DNA of 8,732 nt from an uncultured Micrococcales bacterium. Its GTDB lineage: Bacteria; Actinomycetota; Actinomycetes; S36-B12; UBA10799. The stretch covers positions 1 to 8,732 of the forward strand of contig CALFYG010000287.1 in the NCBI GenBank assembly GCA_937952095.1, written 5' to 3'. A program made the position numbers and the translations under genes. The first letter of the stretch is position 1, and each line of letters begins with the position of its first letter. The notes beneath the pieces are model-generated. The model did no database searches. It saw nothing but the letters and a program-made list of their open reading frames with translations, and was not told where the DNA came from. Positions 1-5,179 of the stretch are shown piece by piece.

Positions 1-50
1 TGCACGTAGCGGCTGCGGTTGCACTCGGGGGTGTCGTACGCGGCGCGCAT
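1..50 (-). CDS. Partial small ORF running off the left edge
   Basis: A reading frame opens with ATG at 50-48 on the minus strand and is still open at base 1. It reads MRAAYDTPECNRSRY then Val and an incomplete codon. Its ATG shares one base with the TGA of the gene before it (TGATG), and GAGG lies seven bases upstream of the ATG. The same coupling is used at the previous junction, which is the main reason to call it. Too little is visible to assign a family or function; it simply shows that the run of coupled small genes continues to the left. Confidence 0.5.
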   Translation of the reverse strand, partial: MRAAYDTPECNRSRYV

Positions 51-283
51 CACGCCACCTCGGGTTGACAGTTGCAGACCCCGATAACCCAGTCGTCAAA
101 CGAGGGGTTGAACCACTCGCCCGTGACCGAACAAGCGAGCGCCATCGCTCGGTAGGTGGTCTCGAGCGACGCGCCGTCGTCGTCCCACTTCTCGTCGCCG
201 GGAGTAGCGTCCGCCCACCAGACCCGGTGGCCGGCCTCGTTCATGGCGGCCTCGAAGATGTCCATGAACTGCGTGCGTTCCAT
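50..283 (-). CDS. Hypothetical protein, 77 aa
   Basis: No family recognised. The protein is acidic and aromatic-rich: it opens MERTQFMDIF, has a HRVWWADATPGDEKWDDDG stretch near residues 20-38, and ends with a tryptophan-containing tail holding two cysteines (VCNCQPEVA). No signal peptide or membrane span is visible. The ATG at 283 is preferred because GAGG sits seven bases upstream; a GTG one codon earlier (286) would overlap the upstream stop as GTGA and is the alternative. It is coupled to the 108-aa gene before it by TGATG and to the partial gene after it in the same way, so it is probably co-translated. It may be a small cytoplasmic accessory protein of the element. Confidence 0.7.
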   Translation of the reverse strand: MERTQFMDIFEAAMNEAGHRVWWADATPGDEKWDDDGASLETTYRAMALACSVTGEWFNPSFDDWVIGVCNCQPEVA

Positions 284-609
284 CACGCCGCCTCGGCGCC
301 GGCGTCACGCAGGTTGTAGGCGGCGTCGAACCATGCCGGCTCGGTGATCGCCGCCCGCAGGGTGCGCTTGCTGCGCACGTTGATCGTGCCGAGGTTGTCG
401 GCCTTGCGGGTGGCGTGGAGCTGGCATCCGGTGGGCAGGTCGTCGGCCCACTCGATGGCGATGCGGAGCTGCCGCTGCGGGTGGTAGAGCTCGAGCCAGA
501 TCCAGTCCTTGCCGGCGTGGGGCATGGTGACGTGGTAGCCGTGCTGTTCGCCGACCTGGGCGAGGACCTTGCGGTAGCGGTGGATGGTTTCGGCGTCGTT
601 CGGGTTCAC
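283..609 (-). CDS. Hypothetical protein, 108 aa (GTG start)
   Basis: No family recognised. The sequence alternates beta-like and helical stretches: helix at about 5-22 (DAETIHRYRKVLAQVGEQHG), strands near 24-28, 34-42 (KDWIWLELY) and 48-54 (LRIAIEW), then a basic region at 65-86 (HATRKADNLGTINVRSKR) and a C-terminal helix. It looks like a compact alpha/beta domain with no signal peptide or membrane span. The GTG start at 609 overlaps the stop of the 50-aa gene as GTGA, and the coding frame downstream shows no interruption. A further 11 codons could be read upstream to an ATG at 642, but that would overlap the 50-aa gene by 37 bases without gaining anything recognisable. Role unknown. Confidence 0.72.
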   Translation of the reverse strand: MNPNDAETIHRYRKVLAQVGEQHGYHVTMPHAGKDWIWLELYHPQRQLRIAIEWADDLPTGCQLHATRKADNLGTINVRSKRTLRAAITEPAWFDAAYNLRDAGAEAA

Positions 610-758
610 TGTTCGACCGCCTCGTCCTGCTCGGCGGCGCATGCGTTGATGGCCTCGTCGCCGGTGACGATCTCGACGCCGTTGCTCTGGGCGTACTGCA
701 CCCAGTCGACGTCGGGCGCCGTGGTGGTCAGCACCCGAATGGTCGGGGTAGTCTGCAT
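606..758 (-). CDS. Small hypothetical protein, 50 aa
   Basis: A short frame with ATG at 758 and GAGG seven bases upstream. The peptide begins MQTTPTIRVLTTTAPDVDWV and continues into an acidic C-terminal half with two Glu-rich segments and one cysteine. The strand, loop and helix pattern suggests a small soluble protein; the middle (QYAQSNGVEIVTGDEAI) reads like a strand flanked by helices. The GTGA overlap with the following 108-aa gene supports real translation. It is the first gene of the left-hand group and lies about 100 bases downstream of the promoter-like region at 872-899. Function unknown. Confidence 0.6.
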   Translation of the reverse strand: MQTTPTIRVLTTTAPDVDWVQYAQSNGVEIVTGDEAINACAAEQDEAVEQ

Positions 759-788
759 CTCTGAACCTCGCTGTCGTGGGTGTTCATC

Positions 789-825
789 CGAGGTCCCGAG
801 TCGTCGCTAGCGGCTCGGGACCTCG
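789..825 (-). terminator. 12-bp hairpin between FtsK-like gene and small genes
   Basis: CGAGGTCCCGAG (789-800) and CTCGGGACCTCG (814-825) are perfect reverse complements around a 13-base loop. The loop itself contains the palindrome CGCTAGCG. There is no T-tract, which is common for actinobacterial terminators. It lies after the end of the FtsK-like gene but also downstream of the promoter-like site at 872-899, so it may terminate FtsK transcription or act as an attenuator or 5' UTR structure for the small genes. Confidence 0.6.
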
Positions 826-865
826 CCGTTTCCGGCTGTGCCCGTCGGTCGCACATCGACCAACG

Positions 866-901
866 AATTGCAATGTACACCCAGCCATGCAAATTGCAAT
901 G
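866..901. repeat. Direct repeat of AATTGCAATG with palindromic core
   Basis: AATTGCAATG occurs at 866-875 and 892-901, 26 bases apart (about two and a half helical turns). The core ATTGCAAT is itself a perfect 8-bp palindrome, so each copy could hold a dimeric regulator. The stretch is an AT-rich island in otherwise very GC-rich DNA and lies in the gap after the FtsK-like gene. It overlaps the promoter-like hexamers, as expected for an operator. Confidence 0.55.
872..899 (-). promoter_or_regulatory. Candidate promoter for the left-hand small genes
   Basis: Read on the minus strand, TTGCAA (899-894) is followed after 16 bases by TACATT (877-872). Each hexamer matches 4 of 6 positions of the sigma-70 type consensus. 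The site would drive the 50-aa, 108-aa and 77-aa genes, with the hairpin at 789-825 in the leader. It overlaps the AATTGCAATG repeats. This is a pattern call only. Confidence 0.4.
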
Positions 902-929
902 GCCCACCGGGAGGAATCCGAGAAATCTG

Positions 930-2171
930 CTAAGCCACCCGCGTCCGGGCCAACGCCCTCACATGCTCAGCGTGCCAATCGTCCGACGCCCACCAGCCAC
1001 GGATCTCGTACAGCTCGGGGTGATCCGTGTCGCACACCGCTGCCCCCGGCCCGTGCAGCTCGTGCGGCGCTCGACCCGGGTAGTCGGTGCGGGCAAGCGC
1101 GACGTAGCCGGCGTTGGCATCACCCATCCGCCCGCACCACGTGTTCGTGATCTGCAACGACGTCGTCCGGTCAAGGTTCTCGCTGATGTCGTGCTGCGTC
1201 GCCACACACGGGGCGATCAGCCACGGCCTCGTCTCCTGCATCAACTTCCGGAACTCGAACGCGGTCTTCTTGCTGTCGCTGATCGACTGCACCTCGTCGA
1301 TAACGATCGGGATCATCGGCATCTCCGCCGTCGGCGCCGTCAACTTCTTGAGCCCCCGCGCCTTGAACACCTCCGCCCTGTCCTTCGCCTCCGCCCGGGC
1401 CGCCTGCACAGCGGCGAGAGCGACGTCGGGGTTGGTGATGATCTCCGTGCGCAACAGCGGCTCGAACACGCCGTAGTCGACGCCGGCGCGCACGAGGTCA
1501 ATGATGATCGGATCGACGTGGTCCCATGCCAGCACCTGGGCCAGCCACAAGCGCATCGCCTCCGACTTGCCTGACCCGCGACGCCCGACGAACTTCGAGG
1601 CGTACGCGCCGTTCTCGCCGTACGCGTCGAAGTGCACGTGCTGCCCGTTGCGCTGCGGCCCCATGCACACCTGCCCCGGCTTGCAGCACAACGGCTGCTC
1701 ACCCGGCCGCCACGGCACCGGCTGCACCATGTCCAACGGGTCACGCCGCCAGATCGTCAACTGCGCCCGACCTGGGATCGGGGCGTGCATCTCGGCGATC
1801 GTGCCGAGCTCGGACGCGTCGTTGATCGCCGCCACCAGACGAGTCGAGTCCCAGTCGGTCGCCAAGCTCGAGCCGGGCAGCGTCAACGTCCACTGCCAGC
1901 CCACCCCGACCGGCGCGGGCTTGCCGGCTCCGACGAACTTCGGGCGGGGCCGCTTGCCTTGCTGCAGGTACCCGGCCTTGGTCACCTGCAGAGCGTCGAA
2001 CGCCTCGGGTAGCCGTCGGCGGACCTCCTGCGCCCACATCTCCGTGTTGCGGTCCACATGGGGACGGCTCGCCGGCGGGCGCTGCGCCCGGGCGTACGTC
2101 TCGGCCACCCACAACCCGAGCGCAACCGCAGCGACAACGACGGCGATGACGATGGGCAGCATGAGGGTCAT
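930..2171 (-). CDS. FtsK/TraB-like membrane-anchored DNA translocase
   Basis: A 413-aa P-loop ATPase of the FtsK/SpoIIIE/HerA type. Residues 4-21 form one hydrophobic N-terminal anchor (MLPIVIAVVVAAVALGLW). Residues 40-160 are a linker and beta-rich region, Walker A is GRRGSGKS at 196-203, and Walker B is PIVIDE at 288-293 with Asp292/Glu293. A later VATQHD segment (323-328) fits the sensor region seen in FtsK-like motors. In actinomycete conjugative elements one such protein pumps double-stranded DNA between mycelial cells; that role is inferred here from the membrane anchor and context. The protein ends shortly after the motor, and I see no C-terminal winged-helix (gamma) domain. The ATG overlaps the stop of the membrane-protein gene as ATGA (2168-2171). 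Alternatives are a phage or plasmid partition/packaging-type ATPase. Confidence 0.9.
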   Translation of the reverse strand: MTLMLPIVIAVVVAAVALGLWVAETYARAQRPPASRPHVDRNTEMWAQEVRRRLPEAFDALQVTKAGYLQQGKRPRPKFVGAGKPAPVGVGWQWTLTLPGSSLATDWDSTRLVAAINDASELGTIAEMHAPIPGRAQLTIWRRDPLDMVQPVPWRPGEQPLCCKPGQVCMGPQRNGQHVHFDAYGENGAYASKFVGRRGSGKSEAMRLWLAQVLAWDHVDPIIIDLVRAGVDYGVFEPLLRTEIITNPDVALAAVQAARAEAKDRAEVFKARGLKKLTAPTAEMPMIPIVIDEVQSISDSKKTAFEFRKLMQETRPWLIAPCVATQHDISENLDRTTSLQITNTWCGRMGDANAGYVALARTDYPGRAPHELHGPGAAVCDTDHPELYEIRGWWASDDWHAEHVRALARTRVA

Positions 2172-2635
2172 CGTACGGCGCGCCGTTCAGCCATGAGCCT
2201 GGCCTGCCGCTGCGCCCACATCCGCTGGGCGGCGATAGCGGGCGGGACGATGAACAGCCAGCGCCACAGGATGCCGACGGCGAGGAGGGCGGCGCAGCCG
2301 GGCCAGCCGATGTACACGGCGACGGTCGGCGGCCAGGTGCGACCCCTGACGACGGCGCGCAACACGAACGCGGTGAACCCGCCGAGCCAGCCGGCGTAGC
2401 GCACCTCGAGGATGTCGTTGCCTCGGAGCGCTTTGTTGCTGGCTTCCCATCCCCAGCCGCCTAGGTCGAACAGGGCGAGGACGAGCAGCCAGTAGCCGAC
2501 GACCCACCACCAGCCGAGCTCGGCGACGTTGAGCGAGATGTGCACGGCGATGTCCTTGAGGGCGACCGCGAGCCACCACAGGATTTCGGGGACGATCCGT
2601 AGGGGCCAGGGGAACCGGTCGATCAGTTGTGCCAT
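2168..2635 (-). CDS. Multi-span membrane protein upstream of the FtsK-like gene
   Basis: About 155 aa with several Trp-rich hydrophobic segments: roughly 14-35 (ending in an amphipathic helix), 41-60 (WWWVVGYWLLVLALFDLGGW), 84-97 and 104-137, followed by a basic tail (RMWAQRQARLMAERRAVR). No family recognised. Its stop overlaps the FtsK-like start as ATGA, so the two are translationally coupled and probably work together at the membrane, as Spd-type membrane proteins do beside Tra in Streptomyces plasmids; that comparison rests on position, not sequence. The start is uncertain: ATG at 2635 is preferred, giving a 13-base overlap with the preceding gene, while ATG at 2650 would add five residues. 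Neither has a clear Shine-Dalgarno site. Confidence 0.8.
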   Translation of the reverse strand: MAQLIDRFPWPLRIVPEILWWLAVALKDIAVHISLNVAELGWWWVVGYWLLVLALFDLGGWGWEASNKALRGNDILEVRYAGWLGGFTAFVLRAVVRGRTWPPTVAVYIGWPGCAALLAVGILWRWLFIVPPAIAAQRMWAQRQARLMAERRAVR

Positions 2636-2922
2636 TGCTCGTTCATCCATTTGATGTACCGGTGGCCTAGGGCGGTGGCGTGGTAGCTGCCGGCCTGGTC
2701 GGTGAGCACGCCGCAGGAGACGGCGCGTCGGGTGGCTTCGTTGACGTTGGTGCGGTCGATGAGCGGGGCTTCGTATTCGTGGACGTCGGGGTGGTTGGCC
2801 CAGTCGACGAGCTGGGTGGCGGTCATGGGTCCTTCTCGGACGATGGCCCATAGCGCCCAGAACGCCGGGCCTTGGCATCGCTGCCAGAGCAGGTGCATGG
2901 ACAGGTCTTGGGCGATGTTCAT
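2623..2922 (-). CDS. Small winged-helix-like protein, 99 aa
   Basis: The pattern fits a winged helix: helix at about 10-30 (HLLWQRCQGPAFWALWAIVR), then TATQLVDWA (34-42), a recognition-like helix NEATRRAVSCG (61-71), and a wing with strand-turn-strand followed by a last helix (VLTDQAGSYHATALGHRYI, 72-90). This resembles the layout of small MarR/PadR-like or RepA-like DNA-binding folds, but no specific family is recognised. It starts with ATG at 2922 in an ATGA overlap with another winged-helix-like gene and overlaps the membrane-protein gene at its 3' end. The placement in the same coupled set as the FtsK-like motor suggests a DNA-recognition partner or an operon regulator. Confidence 0.75.
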   Translation of the reverse strand: MNIAQDLSMHLLWQRCQGPAFWALWAIVREGPMTATQLVDWANHPDVHEYEAPLIDRTNVNEATRRAVSCGVLTDQAGSYHATALGHRYIKWMNEQWHN

Positions 2923-3215
2923 CGGAACCCGCCGAGCCGTTCGTAGAACTCTGCGCCGCCGTTGGTGATCTGGTAGCGGCCGCGGTGTTCGCCGGCTAGC
3001 CCGTACTCGACGAGTGCGGGTAGTGCTTTGCGGGTGTCGGGGGTGTTGATGGCGATGCCGTGGCCGCCTGCGTCGTTGTAGTCGGCGTTGATGATGTCGG
3101 CCAGCTCGGCGGGGGTGGCGGCCGGCTGGCTGCGCAGCTCGAGGAGGTAGAGCCCGTGGAGGACGACTCGCTGGCTGTCGGCGAGTAGGCCGGGGCTGTA
3201 GGCGATGGCTGGCAT
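2919..3215 (-). CDS. Small winged-helix-like protein, 98 aa
   Basis: A predicted winged helix: helix at 14-27 (SQRVVLHGLYLLEL), helix-turn at 33-46 (ATPAELADIINADY), recognition-like helix TRKALPALVEYG (61-72), wing GEHRGRYQITNGG (75-87) and a closing helix. The layout is like the following 99-aa protein although the sequences are not obviously alike, so they may be ancient paralogs. The ATG at 3215 is chosen because AAGGGA lies 10 bases upstream; an upstream start at 3272 would add 19 basic, Pro-rich residues with no ribosome binding site. It begins the coupled set winged-helix, winged-helix, membrane protein, FtsK-like motor. DNA binding is inferred from the fold pattern only. Confidence 0.75.
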   Translation of the reverse strand: MPAIAYSPGLLADSQRVVLHGLYLLELRSQPAATPAELADIINADYNDAGGHGIAINTPDTRKALPALVEYGLAGEHRGRYQITNGGAEFYERLGGFR

Positions 3216-3240
3216 GGGGGTGAGGTCCCTTCGTTGTCGT
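3216..3240 (-). promoter_or_regulatory. Leader/RBS shared with the gene at 5648
   Basis: On the plus strand the 23 bases after the start-codon complement (3217-3239) match the corresponding leader of the 94-aa RHH-like gene (5649-5671) at 19 positions, including GGGGTG and GTCCCTT. The shared AAGGGA is the probable ribosome binding site. The match extends beyond the Shine-Dalgarno core, suggesting a duplicated leader or a common operator. Confidence 0.45.
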
Positions 3241-3299
3241 GGTCTGGTGGTGTTGGCGGCGGGTCGGGCCATTCGACCACGCCGCCTCCACCTGCGTTG

Positions 3300-3683
3300 T
3301 CAGCCGCAGTCGGTGCCGATGGCCCGTGCTGCGTCAACCGTCTCGGTCTGCCCTTCCGTGGGTAGCCCGTGTGCGTCTCGGTTCATGCGGTAGGCGATGA
3401 AGTCCTTGACGGCGTACCGGTTGGCTTCGAGGTATTCGAGGGCTACCTGCCACGCCTTGTCGTTGCGTGCACGCCGGGCAAGACGGTTCTGGGTGGCCAT
3501 CTCTGCCTCCCACGTCTTCGGTGTGCCCCACTCGGTCAGGGGGACGGTTGCCTTCACGGACGCCGGGAAGAACCCGAACCCTCGGGCGATCACGGTGACG
3601 CAGTCACTGCTCTCGATCCCGATGACAACCGAGTGGTTGTCGTGCTCGCCTCCGAAGATGGCATGCGTGATGTTCGTGCTCAT
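3300..3683 (-). CDS. Hypothetical protein, 127 aa
   Basis: No family recognised. The N-terminal half is beta-rich with hydrophobic strands (AIFGG, SVVIGIES, CVTVIARGFGFFP) at about 8-40. The C-terminal half is helical and charged (EAEMATQNRLARRARNDK, then AWQVALEYLEANRYAVKDFI) at about 60-97, ending in an acidic tail with one cysteine. It is probably soluble. It has the strongest ribosome binding site in the window (GGAGGAGAGGA just upstream of the ATG at 3683), so it is likely well translated and probably starts its own unit after the structured gap at 3684-3919. Function unknown; it lies between the nuclease-like gene and the transfer module. Confidence 0.75.
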   Translation of the reverse strand: MSTNITHAIFGGEHDNHSVVIGIESSDCVTVIARGFGFFPASVKATVPLTEWGTPKTWEAEMATQNRLARRARNDKAWQVALEYLEANRYAVKDFIAYRMNRDAHGLPTEGQTETVDAARAIGTDCG

Positions 3684-3735
3684 GTTGGTGTCCTCTCCTC
3701 CGTTGCGCTGACTTGCGCTCTTGTGAGGGTGGCGG

Positions 3736-3845
3736 GGCGGGTTCGGTTGGCCCTGCCCGTGGCTGCTGGGTCTGCCACCGGCCTTCGGGTTTGGTCGGCA
3801 TGGCTGGCCTCTGACAACCGGGGCTGGGCTCTGACCGAACCCGCC
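3736..3845. other. Extended imperfect stem, possible structured RNA or cruciform
   Basis: GGCGGGTTCGGT (3736-3747) and ACCGAACCCGCC (3834-3845) pair perfectly. After a small internal loop the stem continues with GGCCC (3749-3753) against GGGCT (3826-3830, including one G-T pair) and GCCC (3755-3758) against GGGC (3821-3824). The enclosed region contains another near-perfect inverted repeat, 3755-3763 with 3774-3782 (one mismatch). This is more pairing than a simple terminator needs. Confidence 0.5.
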
Positions 3846-3847
3846 TG

Positions 3848-3875
3848 CCCCTCCTCCTCTTGACTCCTCCTCCCC
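3848..3875. repeat. Perfect homopyrimidine/homopurine mirror repeat
   Basis: CCCCTCCTCCTC (3848-3859) is followed by TTGA and then by its exact mirror image CTCCTCCTCCCC (3864-3875). A mirror repeat of pure pyrimidines with a short spacer is the classical requirement for intramolecular triplex (H-DNA). Both arms also look like Shine-Dalgarno cores on the minus strand, but no start codon follows at a usable distance. Confidence 0.7.
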
Positions 3876-3884
3876 GGCGCCGGG
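3873..3884. repeat. 12-bp perfect palindrome in the gap
   Basis: CCCGGCGCCGGG is self-complementary over 12 bp and abuts the mirror repeat. A second perfect 12-bp palindrome, GGGAGATCTCCC (3927-3938), covers the last codons of the neighbouring nuclease-like gene, with centres 54 bases apart. Each could be a dimer-binding site; function is unknown. Confidence 0.45.
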
Positions 3885-3919
3885 AATGGCCCCCGAAACC
3901 TGGGAGTGTGGTGGAGGTG

Positions 3920-4954
3920 TCAGGAGGGGAGATCTCCCGGCCAGGGTTGCTTGGTGTAGCTCTGGCCGGCTTGCTTGGCTCGTTGCCGCCGCTTCTTCTC
4001 ACGCTCATCCCACCGGCGTTTGGCGTCGGCCTGGGCGGCGGTCAGCCCAGGCTCGGCGGTCGGGGCGGTCTTCGGGTTGGTGGCGGTGGTGTGCCGCTGG
4101 TGGGCTGCTCTGATGCGAGCGGCGAGGGTTGTCCCCTCTGCGGCCTGGGTTTGTCCCCTTTGTCCCCTGTCCCTGGGGCCACCCCCGTAGGGGGTGGTTG
4201 GTGGGGGACAAGGGGACATGGGGACAGGGGACAGGGCTAGCAGGGGGACATGCGCTCGCTGGTCTGTGTCTGGGCGGTCTGCCGGCCGGCGTTCGTAGGT
4301 GGCCTCTACCCGGTCGAAGGTTGGCTCGGGCTCGGAGGGTCCGGAGGTATCGTCGTCCGGCCCAGCGGCGGGCGGCGCCCAGGCCGGTGTTGCGCGGTCG
4401 ACGGAAGTGCTACCGAGCCAGCGGATGTCGGGGTAGATCACACCCTCAAGCCGGTACACGTAGAGCCACAGCAGGCGCCACGTCCGCGCTGCGATGTTGT
4501 CCGCTGGTCGTGCGTGAATCTCGTTGTGAAGGACCTTCACCTTGTTCTTCTCGACCCCCAACGAGAGCGCTTTAATCCTGCGTTCCTCGATCCTCCGAGC
4601 CTGCTTCTCGGTCCAACAGCAGCGCGCACACGCCATGAAACACACCTGCCGTTTCCACGGCAGGCTGTCGTCTTCGAGGTGTTCCTCGAACCGTCTGGCG
4701 CAGTGGTTGGTGCTCCCGACGTAGATCACGTCGGCGTGTTTGTCGAGCAGCAGGTACACCTTCCAGGGTTTGAAACGAGCGCTCAAACGGTCGTGAAGGT
4801 TGCTCGCCACGCCGGCCAAGATGACGGCGATGACCGCCCAGCAGAGTGCGTGGAGGCCTCGATTGCCGCTCAACGGAAGCCCGACGAGAGCCGCCAGAAC
4901 GGTGATGTAGAGGATCGCTTGGGGTGTGCGTGTGGTGAGCGTAGGGTTGCGCAC
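3920..4954 (-). CDS. Membrane-anchored GIY-YIG-like nuclease, 344 aa
   Basis: Residues 13-29 and 36-52 are two hydrophobic segments. They are followed by a GIY-YIG-like core: VYLLL (66-70) and IYVGST (77-82) as the two signature strands, then ARRFEEHL (86-93) with the arginine and nearby His, EER (123-125) as the candidate metal-binding glutamate, and LHNE (142-145) with the family's late asparagine. Four cysteines lie at 105-113. Residues 185-275 are a Pro/Gly/Asp-rich linker, and 278-333 a basic, Lys/Arg-rich tail (KRRWDEREKKRRQRAKQ) that could bind nucleic acid. The family cuts DNA; activity here is inferred. The start is GTG with AGGAGA six bases upstream. The linker is encoded over the GGGGACA repeat/cruciform. 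It could be a nickase for transfer or a homing/host-defence nuclease. Confidence 0.75.
   Translation of the reverse strand: MRNPTLTTRTPQAILYITVLAALVGLPLSGNRGLHALCWAVIAVILAGVASNLHDRLSARFKPWKVYLLLDKHADVIYVGSTNHCARRFEEHLEDDSLPWKRQVCFMACARCCWTEKQARRIEERRIKALSLGVEKNKVKVLHNEIHARPADNIAARTWRLLWLYVYRLEGVIYPDIRWLGSTSVDRATPAWAPPAAGPDDDTSGPSEPEPTFDRVEATYERRPADRPDTDQRAHVPLLALSPVPMSPCPPPTTPYGGGPRDRGQRGQTQAAEGTTLAARIRAAHQRHTTATNPKTAPTAEPGLTAAQADAKRRWDEREKKRRQRAKQAGQSYTKQPWPGDLPS
4130..4250. repeat. GGGGACA repeat array with inverted copies
   Basis: On the plus strand GGGGACA occurs at 4204, 4212, 4220, 4227 and 4244. Its complement TGTCCCC occurs at 4130, 4152 and 4161, with a partial copy at 4168. The two sets face each other across the 4179-4197 hairpin. 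The array lies inside the low-complexity linker of the GIY-YIG-like gene. It resembles an iteron cluster or a TRS/clt-type recognition locus in form, but not in any sequence I know. Confidence 0.65.
4152..4218. other. Two-level cruciform in the GGGGACA array
   Basis: The outer arms 4152-4167 and 4204-4218 pair over 15 bp with a single bulged T. Inside, CCACCCCC (4179-4186) and GGGGGTGG (4190-4197) form an 8-bp stem with a GTA loop. In either DNA or mRNA this should be very stable. Confidence 0.6.
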
Positions 4955-4988
4955 AGCTCGTCTCCTGGCGTGTTCAGGGGGCGGGTTA

Positions 4989-5024
4989 GGCCCCGGCCGG
5001 CGGTGCAGTCGCCGTGCCGGGGCC
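4989..5024 (-). terminator. GC-rich hairpin between the 47-aa gene and the nuclease-like gene
   Basis: GGCCCCGGC (4989-4997) pairs with GCCGGGGCC (5016-5024) and CGGCG (4998-5002) with CGCCG (5010-5014), with one bulged T and a 7-base loop: 14 bp in all. There is no T-tract. It starts 11 bases after the stop of the 47-aa gene, as expected for a terminator, but only 34 bases remain before the next GTG, so it may instead be an RNA-processing or partial read-through element. Confidence 0.6.
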
Positions 5025-5035
5025 GTTTCGTGATG

Positions 5036-5179
5036 TCAGTCCGCGAGCTCGAGCCGCAGGGTGTTGTGCCGGGTGACGTGGTCGCCTGCCGCTGACGGGC
5101 CGTCGATGGCGACGGCGCAGACAGTGAGCATGGCGGCGATGATGACAAGGGCAGCGAGCGCGCCGTACAGGGTCCTCAT
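5036..5179 (-). CDS. Small membrane or secreted peptide, 47 aa
   Basis: The ATG at 5179 overlaps the stop of the 63-aa gene as ATGA. The peptide begins MRTLYGALAALVIIAAML, a positive N-terminus plus a hydrophobic stretch of about 20 residues (4-24), then a polar tail of about 22 residues (DGPSAAGDHVTRHN and onward). It may be a single-span membrane peptide or have a cleaved signal peptide; a plausible cleavage motif is not distinct. It is the last gene before the hairpin at 4989-5024. No family recognised. Confidence 0.65.
   Translation of the reverse strand: MRTLYGALAALVIIAAMLTVCAVAIDGPSAAGDHVTRHNTLRLELAD

Larger units (their letters stand above)
3684..3919. other. Structured non-coding gap
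   Basis: This 236-base gap is the longest without a convincing gene. It holds a 12-bp inverted repeat closing an extended stem (3736-3845), a perfect homopyrimidine mirror repeat (3848-3875), the palindrome CCCGGCGCCGGG (3873-3884) and, at its left end, the strong ribosome binding site of the 127-aa gene. A minus-strand frame from an ATG at 3802 runs through, but it is Pro/Arg/His-rich and enters the 127-aa gene out of frame, so it is not called. The density of symmetry suggests a regulatory region, origin, recombination site or structured RNA. Confidence 0.55.

Noticed and set aside
780..1574. Long plus-strand frame of 264 codons opposite the FtsK-like gene
   Set aside because: It is rich in Arg, Leu, His and Pro with no motif, lies antisense to a clear ATPase, and reflects the GC-rich codon pattern of that gene.
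2374..2939. GAACCCGCCGAGCC occurring twice
   Set aside because: Both copies encode Leu-Gly-Gly-Phe with preferred codons, so a 14-base match is not surprising.
3604..4008. Minus-strand frame through the 3684-3919 gap
   Set aside because: Composition is Pro/Arg/His-rich and it enters the 127-aa gene in another frame; the strong ribosome binding site belongs to that gene.
4645..4664. 8-bp hairpin CCTGCCGT / ACGGCAGG inside the GIY-YIG-like gene
   Set aside because: It lies in the conserved domain coding sequence with no link to a gene boundary; one such hairpin is expected in GC-rich coding DNA.
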